Assembly (NCBI GenBank): GCA_964398655.1
Contig: CAYNNG010000004.1
Span: 18,462-82,461 of the forward strand
Length of the DNA: 64,000 nt
DNA from: SFFI01 sp964398655
GTDB lineage: Bacteria > Bacillota > Clostridia > Saccharofermentanales > DTU023
Reading direction: 5' to 3'
Positions 33,336-41,200 of the stretch are shown one piece after another. Position 1 is the first letter of the stretch. Each line of letters starts with the position of its first letter. The position numbers and the translations under genes were made by a program. The notes below the pieces were generated by a model. It was given only the letters and a program-made list of their open reading frames with translations. It was not told the origin of the DNA and ran no database searches.

Positions 33336-34748
33336 TTGATTGATTATCAGATGGGATTTGGTATGGATGAAGAACATTTCGCAACGATCAAGGTCATAGG
33401 CGTAGGCGGTGGCGGTGGCAACGCGGTCGACCGCATGATTGAGAGCGCTGTACAGGGGATTGAGTTTATTGTAGTTAATACAGATAACCAGATCCTCCAA
33501 AGATCCAAGGCCCAGTTGCGCATCCAAATCGGCGAAAAAGTTACCAGAGGCCTTGGTGCGGGTGCCAACCCGGAAATTGGCCAAAAAGCGGCTGAAGAAT
33601 CTGCCGAAGAAATTGAGCAGGCGATCGAAGGAACAGACATGCTCTTTATTACTGCAGGCATGGGCGGCGGTACAGGTACCGGCGCAGCGCCTGTAGTTGC
33701 CCAGATCGCGCGCAAGCTTGGTATTCTCACCGTAGGTGTAGTTACCAAACCTTTCCGCTTTGAGGGTGCCCGCCGCATGCAGAATGCAGAGCGGGGAATC
33801 CGGGAGCTGGAGCAGTTTGTAGATTCCCTGGTCATCGTGCCTAATGATAAATTGCTGGAGATTGCCTCAGATGATACCTCCGTTGATGAGGCCTTCGGCA
33901 TGGCCGACCAAGTTCTGCGCTATGGTGTAAGCTCCATTTCTGACCTGGTTGCTGTACCTGGCTTGATCAACCTTGACTTGGCAGACGTACGGCGGGTTAT
34001 GACCAATGCGGGTATCTGCCACATGGGTATTGGCCAGGCTTCCGGTGAATCCCGGGCGGCAACGGCTATCCGCCAAGCCATTAATTCACCTCTCTTGGAT
34101 ACCACGATTGATGGTGCCCGCGGAGTTATCATTAACTTTACGGGCGGCCACGACTTGAAGATCCGGGAAATTGATGAGGCAGCATCTGTAGTGCGCGATG
34201 CGGTCTCGCCCGACGCGGATATCATCTTTGGCGCAGTAATTGACGACAACATGCAAGATGAGCTGATGATTACGGTGATCGCTTCTGGCTTTGACCAAGA
34301 GGCAGGACGTCCCCGTCAAGCGGCTAATTACAACCGGTATCGTGACCGCCGTAATGAGCGTCCCGGCTTGTCTTCCTTTGATGATGGTTTCCCTAATCTC
34401 CTGCAGCAAAATTCTGCCTCCAGCCGGTCTGCACAGACCAGCACTCCCTCCTTCAGCCTGGATTCCGGAGCGCTAAGTAAACACGACCGTCCTGATCAGC
34501 AGAACACCCAGCCTGCCTGGTTCCAAAATAGCCGTCGGCCCAGTAATTCCAGCCGTCAGCAAGACCAGGATATGGCCGACCTCATTCAGAAAGTTTCTGA
34601 TCACTCTCGGATTTCTGCTGACACGCGGACAGAGAATCTCGAGGACCTTAACTCCTATAGCCAGGAGAAAAAGTCTAACAATAAGAAAAACTCCGGCCGC
34701 ATCCTGCCCTGGTTTATGCAGGACAATGATGAGGACTTTGATGTCTAG
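33336..34748 (+). CDS. ftsZ: Cell division protein FtsZ
   Basis: A 470-residue tubulin-like GTPase that forms the Z ring. The core has KVIGVGGGGGNAVDRM, the tubulin signature GGGTGTGAAPVV, and the T7 loop NLDLADVRRVM. After about residue 320 there is a long disordered linker rich in Asn, Ser, Arg and Gln, and a C-terminal peptide LPWFMQDNDEDFDV in place of the usual DIPxFLR-type tail. The start is TTG 33336, eight bases after AAAGGAG; the first ATG (33351) is too far from it. The tail contacts FtsA/SepF-like partners in other bacteria. Confidence 0.97.
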   Translation: MIDYQMGFGMDEEHFATIKVIGVGGGGGNAVDRMIESAVQGIEFIVVNTDNQILQRSKAQLRIQIGEKVTRGLGAGANPEIGQKAAEESAEEIEQAIEGTDMLFITAGMGGGTGTGAAPVVAQIARKLGILTVGVVTKPFRFEGARRMQNAERGIRELEQFVDSLVIVPNDKLLEIASDDTSVDEAFGMADQVLRYGVSSISDLVAVPGLINLDLADVRRVMTNAGICHMGIGQASGESRAATAIRQAINSPLLDTTIDGARGVIINFTGGHDLKIREIDEAASVVRDAVSPDADIIFGAVIDDNMQDELMITVIASGFDQEAGRPRQAANYNRYRDRRNERPGLSSFDDGFPNLLQQNSASSRSAQTSTPSFSLDSGALSKHDRPDQQNTQPAWFQNSRRPSNSSRQQDQDMADLIQKVSDHSRISADTRTENLEDLNSYSQEKKSNNKKNSGRILPWFMQDNDEDFDV

Positions 34749-34792
34749 CCCGGAAGCGCTTAGACAGAACTTTTTACGCAATTAAGCAATAG

Positions 34793-34824
34793 AGGCCGGG
34801 TATCTTGCATGCCCGGCCTTTTCT
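34793..34824 (+). terminator. Terminator after ftsZ
   Basis: AGGCCGGG (34793-34800) pairs with CCCGGCCT, with an 11-base loop, and is followed by TTTTCT. It ends just before the nrdR ribosome-binding site. Confidence 0.82.
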
Positions 34825-34839
34825 ACAAAGGAGTTGCCT

Positions 34840-35403
34840 ATGAGATGTCCTTTTTGTGGTAGCACCAAAGACAAAGTCACAGACACTCGGTCTACCGAAG
34901 ACGACACCGTCGTAAGAAGAAGACGGGAGTGTCTGGATTGCGGACGCCGTTTCACAACCTACGAGAAGCTGGAAGAAATGCCCCTGATGGTGGTCAAAAG
35001 GGATGGCAGCCGCCAGGCTTTTGACCGGGAAAAATTAATGCAGAGTATTATGAAATCCTGTGTTAAACGTCCAGTAAGCCGGTCTCAGATTGAGGCTATC
35101 ATTAATGGTGTAGAGAATGCTGCCGCTGCCGATTTCAAAAGAGAAATTACCTCCCAGGATATCGGCGAGTGGGTACTGGCCAGCCTTCGTAAGGTGGACG
35201 CCGTCGCCTATGTACGTTTCGCCTCGGTTTACCGAGACTTTGAAGATGTGGACAGCTTCCTGCAGGAGCTGGCCACTTTGCAAGCTAGTTCAGACCACAA
35301 TCCTACGGCCCCTAACACAGACACTGCAACTTCGTTGAACCCCGGCTGCGCCGAAAGTAAGGAGTATGGTCTAGCTTCCTCCCCCGAGAGTCAGGAGAGA
35401 TAG
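34840..35403 (+). CDS. nrdR: Transcriptional repressor NrdR
   Basis: A 187-residue NrdR, the ATP/dATP-sensing repressor of ribonucleotide reductase genes. The N-terminal zinc ribbon has MRCPFCGS and ECLDCGRRF, followed by an ATP-cone domain (LMVVKRDGSRQAFDREKL). The family is about 150-160 residues, so the last 35 residues here are an extra Ser/Thr/Pro-rich tail. ATG 34840 has AAAGGAG upstream; TTG 34834 is in frame but less likely. The nth start follows the stop without a gap. Confidence 0.94.
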   Translation: MRCPFCGSTKDKVTDTRSTEDDTVVRRRRECLDCGRRFTTYEKLEEMPLMVVKRDGSRQAFDREKLMQSIMKSCVKRPVSRSQIEAIINGVENAAAADFKREITSQDIGEWVLASLRKVDAVAYVRFASVYRDFEDVDSFLQELATLQASSDHNPTAPNTDTATSLNPGCAESKEYGLASSPESQER

Positions 35404-36105
35404 ATGGCCCGTGAAAGCCTAACCCATAAAAAAGCACGCGCTCAGGCTGTAATCTCTAGCCTGATCCAAGCCCAGCCAGAGGCCCGCTGTACCCTAGATT
35501 ATGAGACGGACTGGCAGCTCTTGTTTGCGGCGATTTTGGCTGCTCAATGTACTGATGAAAGAGTAAATCAGATTACTCGGCCGCTTTTTGCTGCTTGGCC
35601 TGACCTCAGCTGTTATGCCGAGGCCAGTCAAGAAGAAATTGAAGACTGGATTAAATCTTGTGGTCTCTACCGTAACAAGGCTAAAGGGATTAGAGGTTCT
35701 GCCCAAATGCTCTTGGCTGAATATGGCGGCCAGGTCCCCTCTGATCTCAAGGACTTACTTCGTCTGCCGGGTGTCGGCCAGAAAATTGCCAATCTGGTGC
35801 GGGGCGAAATCTTTGGCTATCCTGCGCTGGTCGTAGATACCCACTGCGGACGTATTGCCCGCCTCCTGGGTTTCACTCAGGCCAAGGACCCCTTAAAAGT
35901 CGAACAAGATTTGTGTAAGCTGGTTGACCCAGAGTATTGGGTAGTCTGGGGTCACCATATGGTGGAGCTGGGGCGCAATCAGTGCAAGGCCCGCTACCGT
36001 CAATGCGGCCTCTGCCCTCTGGAAGACTTATGTCAGTATGGTCTGTCCCAGGCTGCGCAAATTGCCCAGGCTCGCGCCGAGGGGAACGAGGATGCCTGTT
36101 TCTAA
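35404..36105 (+). CDS. nth: Endonuclease III
   Basis: A 233-residue DNA glycosylase/AP lyase that removes oxidised pyrimidines. The helix-hairpin-helix LPGVGQKIAN carries the catalytic Lys, VVDTHCGR carries the Asp, and four cysteines near the C-terminus (CKARYRQCGLCPLEDLC) bind a [4Fe-4S] cluster. Its start abuts the nrdR stop. The C-terminus extends about 20 residues past the cluster and overlaps recG. Confidence 0.94.
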   Translation: MARESLTHKKARAQAVISSLIQAQPEARCTLDYETDWQLLFAAILAAQCTDERVNQITRPLFAAWPDLSCYAEASQEEIEDWIKSCGLYRNKAKGIRGSAQMLLAEYGGQVPSDLKDLLRLPGVGQKIANLVRGEIFGYPALVVDTHCGRIARLLGFTQAKDPLKVEQDLCKLVDPEYWVVWGHHMVELGRNQCKARYRQCGLCPLEDLCQYGLSQAAQIAQARAEGNEDACF

Positions 36106-38203
36106 GTCTGAGCTCAATAAGCAGGCAGGTGATACCCAGCTGGGGCTGGACAGGCTGCGCGGTCTTGGTCCCAAGCGCCGTGAAGCTTTAGAGGCTTTGG
36201 GGGTGACTAACCAGAGGGAATTGCTCCTGCTTTTCCCTCGGGCTTATGACGATTGGTCTACTATAACGTCTTTAAACGAGGTTCATGAACCAGGTATCTA
36301 CACTTTTAAAGCAGAAATAGCCAATCGTCCTCAATTTTCGCGCCGGGGTAAGCTGTCCTGGCTGCGCCTTCGCCTCTGGGATGGGGGCACTAGTGTTCAA
36401 GCAACTTTTTTTAATCAACCCTGGCTGCGAGATAAATTCCAGCCGGGCGACAGCTATATTTTCCATGGCAAGCTTGACCTGTCCGGACCGCGCAAGAGTA
36501 CCGTAAACCCGGCCTTTATCAGTCCTGATCTGGCTGAACAACTAGGCATGTTGGCTATATACCCGCTTAAACAAGGTCTCACTCAAAAGCTCTTGCGAGC
36601 GGCTGTTGACCAAGTCTTAGCCCAAGGCCTGGCTTTACATTTTACCGACCCTCTGCCTGCCCAGGCCCGCCAGGACTATGGCCTCAGCAGCTTGGACTAT
36701 GCCCTGCATAAGATTCATCAGCCCCAGAACCCTTATGAACTTTCCTTAGCCCGTCGGAGACTGGCTTTTGATGAACTATTTCTGCTGCGGTCCGCCATGC
36801 AGTTTTTCGGTCAAGAGGATCTGACTAAGCTGGAGGCTCCGGCTTTAGTCACGAATGACAGGATCAAACATGGTATGCGTGACCTGCGGGACAGTCTGCC
36901 TTTTGAACTTACCCGGTCTCAGGTCGAAGCTATCAATGACGTTTTGCGCGACCTGCGCAAACCTGAACCCATGAACCGCCTGCTGCAGGGCGATGTGGGC
37001 TCAGGCAAGACCATGGTGGCGCTGTTTGCGGCCGCCTATGTGGGTTTGGCCGGCGGCCAGAGTCTGCTGATGGCGCCCACATCTATTTTGGCAGACCAGC
37101 ACTATGCTACTTTTCAGCGTTACTTCCAAGCCCTCGGCCTGCGGGTTGACCTACTCTTGGGCGCGACGAAGGCTGCTGACCGGAGGAGCATAGCGGCAGC
37201 CTGCCAGTCAGGCGAGACCAGCCTCTTAATCGGTACCCATGCCTTGCTGCAGGAGGACCTCCACTTCAAGAACTTAGTCCTAGCCATCACGGACGAGCAG
37301 CACCGCTTTGGGGTAAAGCAGAGGGCTAATTTAGGCAGTCTTGAGCAAACCGGAGGCCAGGTTCCTCATAGGCTGCTCATGACGGCAACCCCCATACCGC
37401 GGTCTTTTGCCATGATTTTCTTCCATGACTTAGATATGTCTATCATGAAAGACATGCCATCAGGAAGACAAGAGGTCATTACAGAAACTGTGACTAGCAA
37501 GGACCTCCCTTTGGTCTACGCCCGCATGCGAAAGGAGCTAGAGGATGGCGGTCAGGCTTATGTGATTTGTCCTTTGATTGAGGAATCAGAAAAAGCAGAC
37601 TGGGAATCCGCAGAAACTACCTATCGCGACCTAGCGGAAAGAGTTTTTCCCGACTTCCGCCTGGCCCTTCTCCATGGCCGTCTTAAAGCGGAGGAGAAGG
37701 ATGTGATTATGGAAGCCTTTGTGCAGAAGAAAATAGATATTTTAGTATCTACGACCGTCGTTGAAGTAGGCGTCGATAACCCAGAAGCCAGCATTATGCT
37801 GGTGAAAAGCGCTGAACGTTTTGGCCTGGCCCAGCTGCACCAGCTGCGGGGCCGGGTAGGGCGGGGCAGCCGCCAATCCTATTGCTTCCTCCATTCGGAC
37901 TCCGAGCAAGATGCGGCTCAAGAGCGTCTGCAGACCCTGGTAGACCATACAGATGGCTTCGCCTTGGCGGAGGTAGACCTTAAAATGCGGGGACCGGGTG
38001 ATTTCTTAGGCACCCGCCAGCATGGCCTGCCCAGTTTTCAGCTCCTAAATATTTATGATGACCAAACTATTCTGCGCGAGGTTAACGAGCTAATAGACCA
38101 GATTGACCAGTGGCCGGAACCGGAGCGCAGTCAGGAACTAGACTTGATCTCGCGCACCCTAAGCGAGCGCTACCCTCATTTGGAGCGGGGTCTAGTACTT
38201 TAG
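36092..38203 (+). CDS. recG: ATP-dependent DNA helicase RecG
   Basis: A 703-residue RecG that remodels stalled replication forks and branched DNA. It has the N-terminal OB-fold wedge domain (LRGLGPKRREALEALGV through PGIYTFKAEI), Walker A GDVGSGKTMVAL, motif II TDEQHRFGVKQR, TATPIPR, and the C-terminal QLRGRVGRG motif. I use ATG 36092, which overlaps nth by 14 bases and follows GAGGGGAACGAGG. The longer frame from 36038 would overlap nth by 68 bases. Confidence 0.94.
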   Translation: MPVSKSELNKQAGDTQLGLDRLRGLGPKRREALEALGVTNQRELLLLFPRAYDDWSTITSLNEVHEPGIYTFKAEIANRPQFSRRGKLSWLRLRLWDGGTSVQATFFNQPWLRDKFQPGDSYIFHGKLDLSGPRKSTVNPAFISPDLAEQLGMLAIYPLKQGLTQKLLRAAVDQVLAQGLALHFTDPLPAQARQDYGLSSLDYALHKIHQPQNPYELSLARRRLAFDELFLLRSAMQFFGQEDLTKLEAPALVTNDRIKHGMRDLRDSLPFELTRSQVEAINDVLRDLRKPEPMNRLLQGDVGSGKTMVALFAAAYVGLAGGQSLLMAPTSILADQHYATFQRYFQALGLRVDLLLGATKAADRRSIAAACQSGETSLLIGTHALLQEDLHFKNLVLAITDEQHRFGVKQRANLGSLEQTGGQVPHRLLMTATPIPRSFAMIFFHDLDMSIMKDMPSGRQEVITETVTSKDLPLVYARMRKELEDGGQAYVICPLIEESEKADWESAETTYRDLAERVFPDFRLALLHGRLKAEEKDVIMEAFVQKKIDILVSTTVVEVGVDNPEASIMLVKSAERFGLAQLHQLRGRVGRGSRQSYCFLHSDSEQDAAQERLQTLVDHTDGFALAEVDLKMRGPGDFLGTRQHGLPSFQLLNIYDDQTILREVNELIDQIDQWPEPERSQELDLISRTLSERYPHLERGLVL

Positions 38204-38211
38204 GAGAAGCT

Positions 38212-38769
38212 ATGCCAAGAATCATCTCAGGCCGCGCCAAGGGCCTGCAGCTTAAAAGCCTTAAGGGTGACCAGACCAGGCCCTCAGCAGACCGCACGAA
38301 AGAAGCCTTATTTTCGATTATTCAAGAAACTATTCCGACCAGCCGCTGTCTGGACCTCTTTGCGGGGTCAGGGCAAATTGGCCTGGAAGCTTTGTCACGA
38401 GGGGCGGACCAGGTAATATTTTGCGAACAGAATTCACAGGCCTTTCGTGTTTTACAAGCGAATTTGGCGCTTACGCCCTTCGCGGACCAAGCCAGGCTTT
38501 ACCGCAAGGATGCCCGTGCCCTAGTTAGCCAACTCTGCAAACACGCAGAAACATTTGATTTTATTTATCTGGATCCTCCTTGGAGCCAGGAGGAGTCTCT
38601 TTTGGGTGCCCTGGCTCCTCATTTGCCTCAATTGCTTACAGAGCGAGGAATTCTCGTGATTGAGCTGGACCGTAAACAAGAGTTACGGCTGCCTGAAATG
38701 GAAGGTTTAAGCCAGTCCAAAGCTTGTCACTATGGGCGGGCAATGCTATTATTTTACAAACTTACTTAG
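38212..38769 (+). CDS. rsmD: 16S rRNA (guanine(966)-N(2))-methyltransferase
   Basis: A 185-residue RsmD. Family motifs are MPRIISGRAKGLQL at the N-terminus, TRPSADRTKEALFSI, the SAM-binding LDLFAGSGQIGLEALSRGA, and the catalytic YLDPPW. It methylates N2 of G966 in 16S rRNA. ATG 38212 follows TAGGAGAAGC; the frame is open further upstream, but inside recG. The rsmD-coaD pairing is widespread in Firmicutes. Confidence 0.94.
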   Translation: MPRIISGRAKGLQLKSLKGDQTRPSADRTKEALFSIIQETIPTSRCLDLFAGSGQIGLEALSRGADQVIFCEQNSQAFRVLQANLALTPFADQARLYRKDARALVSQLCKHAETFDFIYLDPPWSQEESLLGALAPHLPQLLTERGILVIELDRKQELRLPEMEGLSQSKACHYGRAMLLFYKLT

Positions 38770-38818
38770 CTGGCAAAGGCCCTTAGGAGCGGCACTCTGC
38801 CAGAAAGAAAGGCCGTTC

Positions 38819-39319
38819 ATGTATCGTCTCGTTTATCCTGGATCCTTTGATCCGCCCACCCTTGGTCATCTTGATATTATGGCCCGGGCTCTGCGGCTTT
38901 GCGATGAGCTGCGGGTGGCGGTTTTAACCTCCGGCAGTAAACAGGCGAGATTTTCCCTTAAGCAGAGAATGGATATGCTCAATTTGGCCATACAAGATTT
39001 GGACCAGGGCTCGCGAGTAGTGGTAGAAGCCTTTTCTGGACTCCTGGTGGATTACGTCCAAGCTTGTGGGGCCCAGGCTGTAGTTAGAGGGGTGCGCAAT
39101 GCCAGCGACTTTAGCTACGAAGGGAACATGGCGGAGATAAATCGACAGCTGTGCGCCTCGCACGAAACTATTTTACTCCCAGCTAAACCTGAGCTGGCCT
39201 TTATTAGTTCCAGCTTCATTAAAGAAATGGACCGCTTGGATCAGGACTATCGAGCCTGGCTGCCTGCCTCATCATATGCTTATACTAAAGAGGCGTTTCA
39301 GCAGCCGCCCGTAGTATAA
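38819..39319 (+). CDS. coaD: Phosphopantetheine adenylyltransferase
   Basis: A 166-residue CoaD that forms dephospho-CoA from 4'-phosphopantetheine and ATP. It begins MYRLVYPGSFDPPTLGHLDI with the TxGH nucleotide-binding motif. Later RGVRNASDFSYEGNMAEINR and the ISSSFIKEM segment are typical. The start is ATG 38819; upstream in-frame codons overlap rsmD. Confidence 0.96.
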   Translation: MYRLVYPGSFDPPTLGHLDIMARALRLCDELRVAVLTSGSKQARFSLKQRMDMLNLAIQDLDQGSRVVVEAFSGLLVDYVQACGAQAVVRGVRNASDFSYEGNMAEINRQLCASHETILLPAKPELAFISSSFIKEMDRLDQDYRAWLPASSYAYTKEAFQQPPVV

Positions 39320-39353
39320 TGAACGGGTTAAGGGAGAACTGAGGAGGTTTTTC

Positions 39354-40076
39354 ATGGATTATCTGGATAACACTAGACTACAAGGGGCAACTGGTCCCCG
39401 TCCAAGAATACAGAACGACAGCCGTTATGCTACAGGGCCGGTTCCTCGCCCCAACCGCAGGGGTCCTGCTGGTCCCAGCCATAATCGGACAGGCCAAACA
39501 GGTCCTTTGCCGCGTAGGTCTGCTTTTTCTGACCAGACTGGTCCTTTGCCTCGGCCCAACCCTACGGGTCAAACCGGGCCCTTTAGCCCTCAGAACCCTG
39601 CGCCAGGAAACCTGGGCGGGGAGACTGCCAGCCCTCGGGAAAAAGATAGTGACTACTATCTGAACCGGCTGGAAGAGAAGCTAAAGACGGCAAGAAAACT
39701 TCCCCTCTCTGAGCAGTGTGTCGTAGACCGTATGGAGCTGCTTCTGCTTTTGGACAACGCGCGGAAAAGTCTTCCGGATGATCTGCGCAGGGCCCAGTGG
39801 CTGTTGGAACAAAACCACAACCTCATAGCCGAGACCCGCAAAGAAGCGGAAAAGATCATGCGGGACGCCGAGCAAGAGATTGCTAAAATGATTGATGAGC
39901 ATGAAATTACGCAGGCTGCCCAAGAAGAAGCCCAGCGTATTATGGAAGAGGCGGGGATGCAGTCGCGCCAAATTCATGATGAAGCTATGGCCTACGTCAA
40001 TAATCTCTTGCAGGATCTGGAAAGCCAGCTCACCGAAATGCTGGTTTATGTCCGCAAAAATAAAAGCCAATTCTAA
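39354..40076 (+). CDS. Unknown protein: TGP-repeat N-terminus plus coiled coil
   Basis: A 240-residue soluble protein that I cannot assign. The first 85 residues hold six degenerate repeats of the form (A/Q)TGPxPRxN, rich in Thr, Gly, Pro, Arg and Asn. Residues about 100-240 form long charged helices with heptad character, including EAEKIMRDAEQEIAKMIDEH, similar in style to DivIVA-like or V-ATPase stalk-like coiled coils. Firmicutes often carry an uncharacterised coiled-coil gene next to coaD, and this may be that gene with an added disordered N-terminus. ATG 39354 has GAGGAGG upstream. There is no signal peptide or membrane segment. Confidence 0.75.
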   Translation: MDYLDNTRLQGATGPRPRIQNDSRYATGPVPRPNRRGPAGPSHNRTGQTGPLPRRSAFSDQTGPLPRPNPTGQTGPFSPQNPAPGNLGGETASPREKDSDYYLNRLEEKLKTARKLPLSEQCVVDRMELLLLLDNARKSLPDDLRRAQWLLEQNHNLIAETRKEAEKIMRDAEQEIAKMIDEHEITQAAQEEAQRIMEEAGMQSRQIHDEAMAYVNNLLQDLESQLTEMLVYVRKNKSQF

Positions 40077-40097
40077 GTTTAGCTAGTAAGGGGAAAT

Positions 40098-41177
40098 ATG
40101 AAAAAGAATCTCTGTATCCTGTTCGGCGGTACGTCTGCCGAATATGCTATTTCTTTGCTTTCCACCGCCAACGTTTTATCCCAATGCCGAAAGCTGCCGG
40201 ACTATGACATCTTTTTGCTGGGTATCAGCCAGACCGGTGTTTTTTACGAGTATCTGGGCCCTGACGACCGCATCCCTACTGACGAGTGGTTAGCCGATCC
40301 TGAGTTAGTGCGGCCTATAAGTTTTATCCCAGGCAAACTGCAGGGCTACCGCCGCGCAGCCTCTGGACCTAACCAGGCCACGTCCGACCAGCATATAGAT
40401 ATCTTCTTTCCGGTGCTCCATGGTCAAGATGGGGAGGGAGGACCCTTGCAAGGCTTTCTCGAAATTCTCGGTGCCCCTTATGTAGGCTGTAAGCACCTAG
40501 CTGCAGGTCTCATGATGGACAAGGCTTTTGCCAACACACTTTTTGAACAAGGCGGTCTGGCCCAGACCCCTTGGTTGAGCCTTAAGCGCCAGTCCACACT
40601 GCCCACTTACGCGCAATTGGCGAAGAAAATGTCGGCTAAGGGCGTAGCTTTCCCCCTCTTCGTTAAGCCGGCCAATACCGGGTCTTCCGTGGGTATTAGC
40701 AAGGTGACCGATCCTGAGGACCTGCCTGCGGCCCTGGATCTAGCTTTCACTTATGACAGCAAACTGGTCATGGAAAATGCCGTCCAAGGAAGAGAACTGG
40801 AGGTTGCGGTTTTAGAAGATACCGATGGCCAGTTGATCGTTTCTCCCGCGGGGGAAATTGTGCCAGGACATGATTTCTATGACTATGACGATAAATACGC
40901 CGCCGACTCGCAATCCCAGCTTTTACTGCCTGCAGACCTCAGTCCTGACCAAAGTGCAGAAATACGCCGTATTGCCGCCCAGGCCTTCCAGTTGGCGGAT
41001 TGTCGCGGCCTGGCCCGCGTAGACTTTTTCCTTCGTGCGGAGGACGGAGCCATCCTTATTAATGAGATAAATACCATGCCCGGCTTCACCGCCATAAGTA
41101 TGTACAGCAAGCTCATTGCCTTAACTGGGCTCAGCCCCCAAGATCTCATGATCAAGCTCATACATTCTGCTTATTAG
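40098..41177 (+). CDS. ddl: D-alanine--D-alanine ligase
   Basis: A 359-residue ATP-grasp ligase. The N-terminal motif is FGGTSAEYAISLLS, with Tyr where most Ddl enzymes have His, then FPVLHGQDGEGGPLQG, the ATP-grasp segment GSSVGISKV, the omega-loop FYDYDDKYAADS, and EINTMPGFT. The omega-loop DKY matches D-Ala-D-Ala ligases and VanG-like enzymes rather than VanA/B. It makes the dipeptide for MurF. D-Ala-D-Ser activity cannot be ruled out from sequence, but no van regulatory or vanXY/T gene is near. Confidence 0.88.
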   Translation: MKKNLCILFGGTSAEYAISLLSTANVLSQCRKLPDYDIFLLGISQTGVFYEYLGPDDRIPTDEWLADPELVRPISFIPGKLQGYRRAASGPNQATSDQHIDIFFPVLHGQDGEGGPLQGFLEILGAPYVGCKHLAAGLMMDKAFANTLFEQGGLAQTPWLSLKRQSTLPTYAQLAKKMSAKGVAFPLFVKPANTGSSVGISKVTDPEDLPAALDLAFTYDSKLVMENAVQGRELEVAVLEDTDGQLIVSPAGEIVPGHDFYDYDDKYAADSQSQLLLPADLSPDQSAEIRRIAAQAFQLADCRGLARVDFFLRAEDGAILINEINTMPGFTAISMYSKLIALTGLSPQDLMIKLIHSAY

Positions 41178-41200
41178 GGGTATACACGCAGAGGTTAGCC

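Noticed and set aside
40098..41177. A vancomycin-resistance D-Ala-D-Ser or D-Ala-D-Lac ligase
   Set aside because: The omega-loop DKY pattern fits ordinary Ddl, and no vanXY, vanT, vanH or vanRS gene is nearby. The Tyr in SAEY is noted but not decisive.
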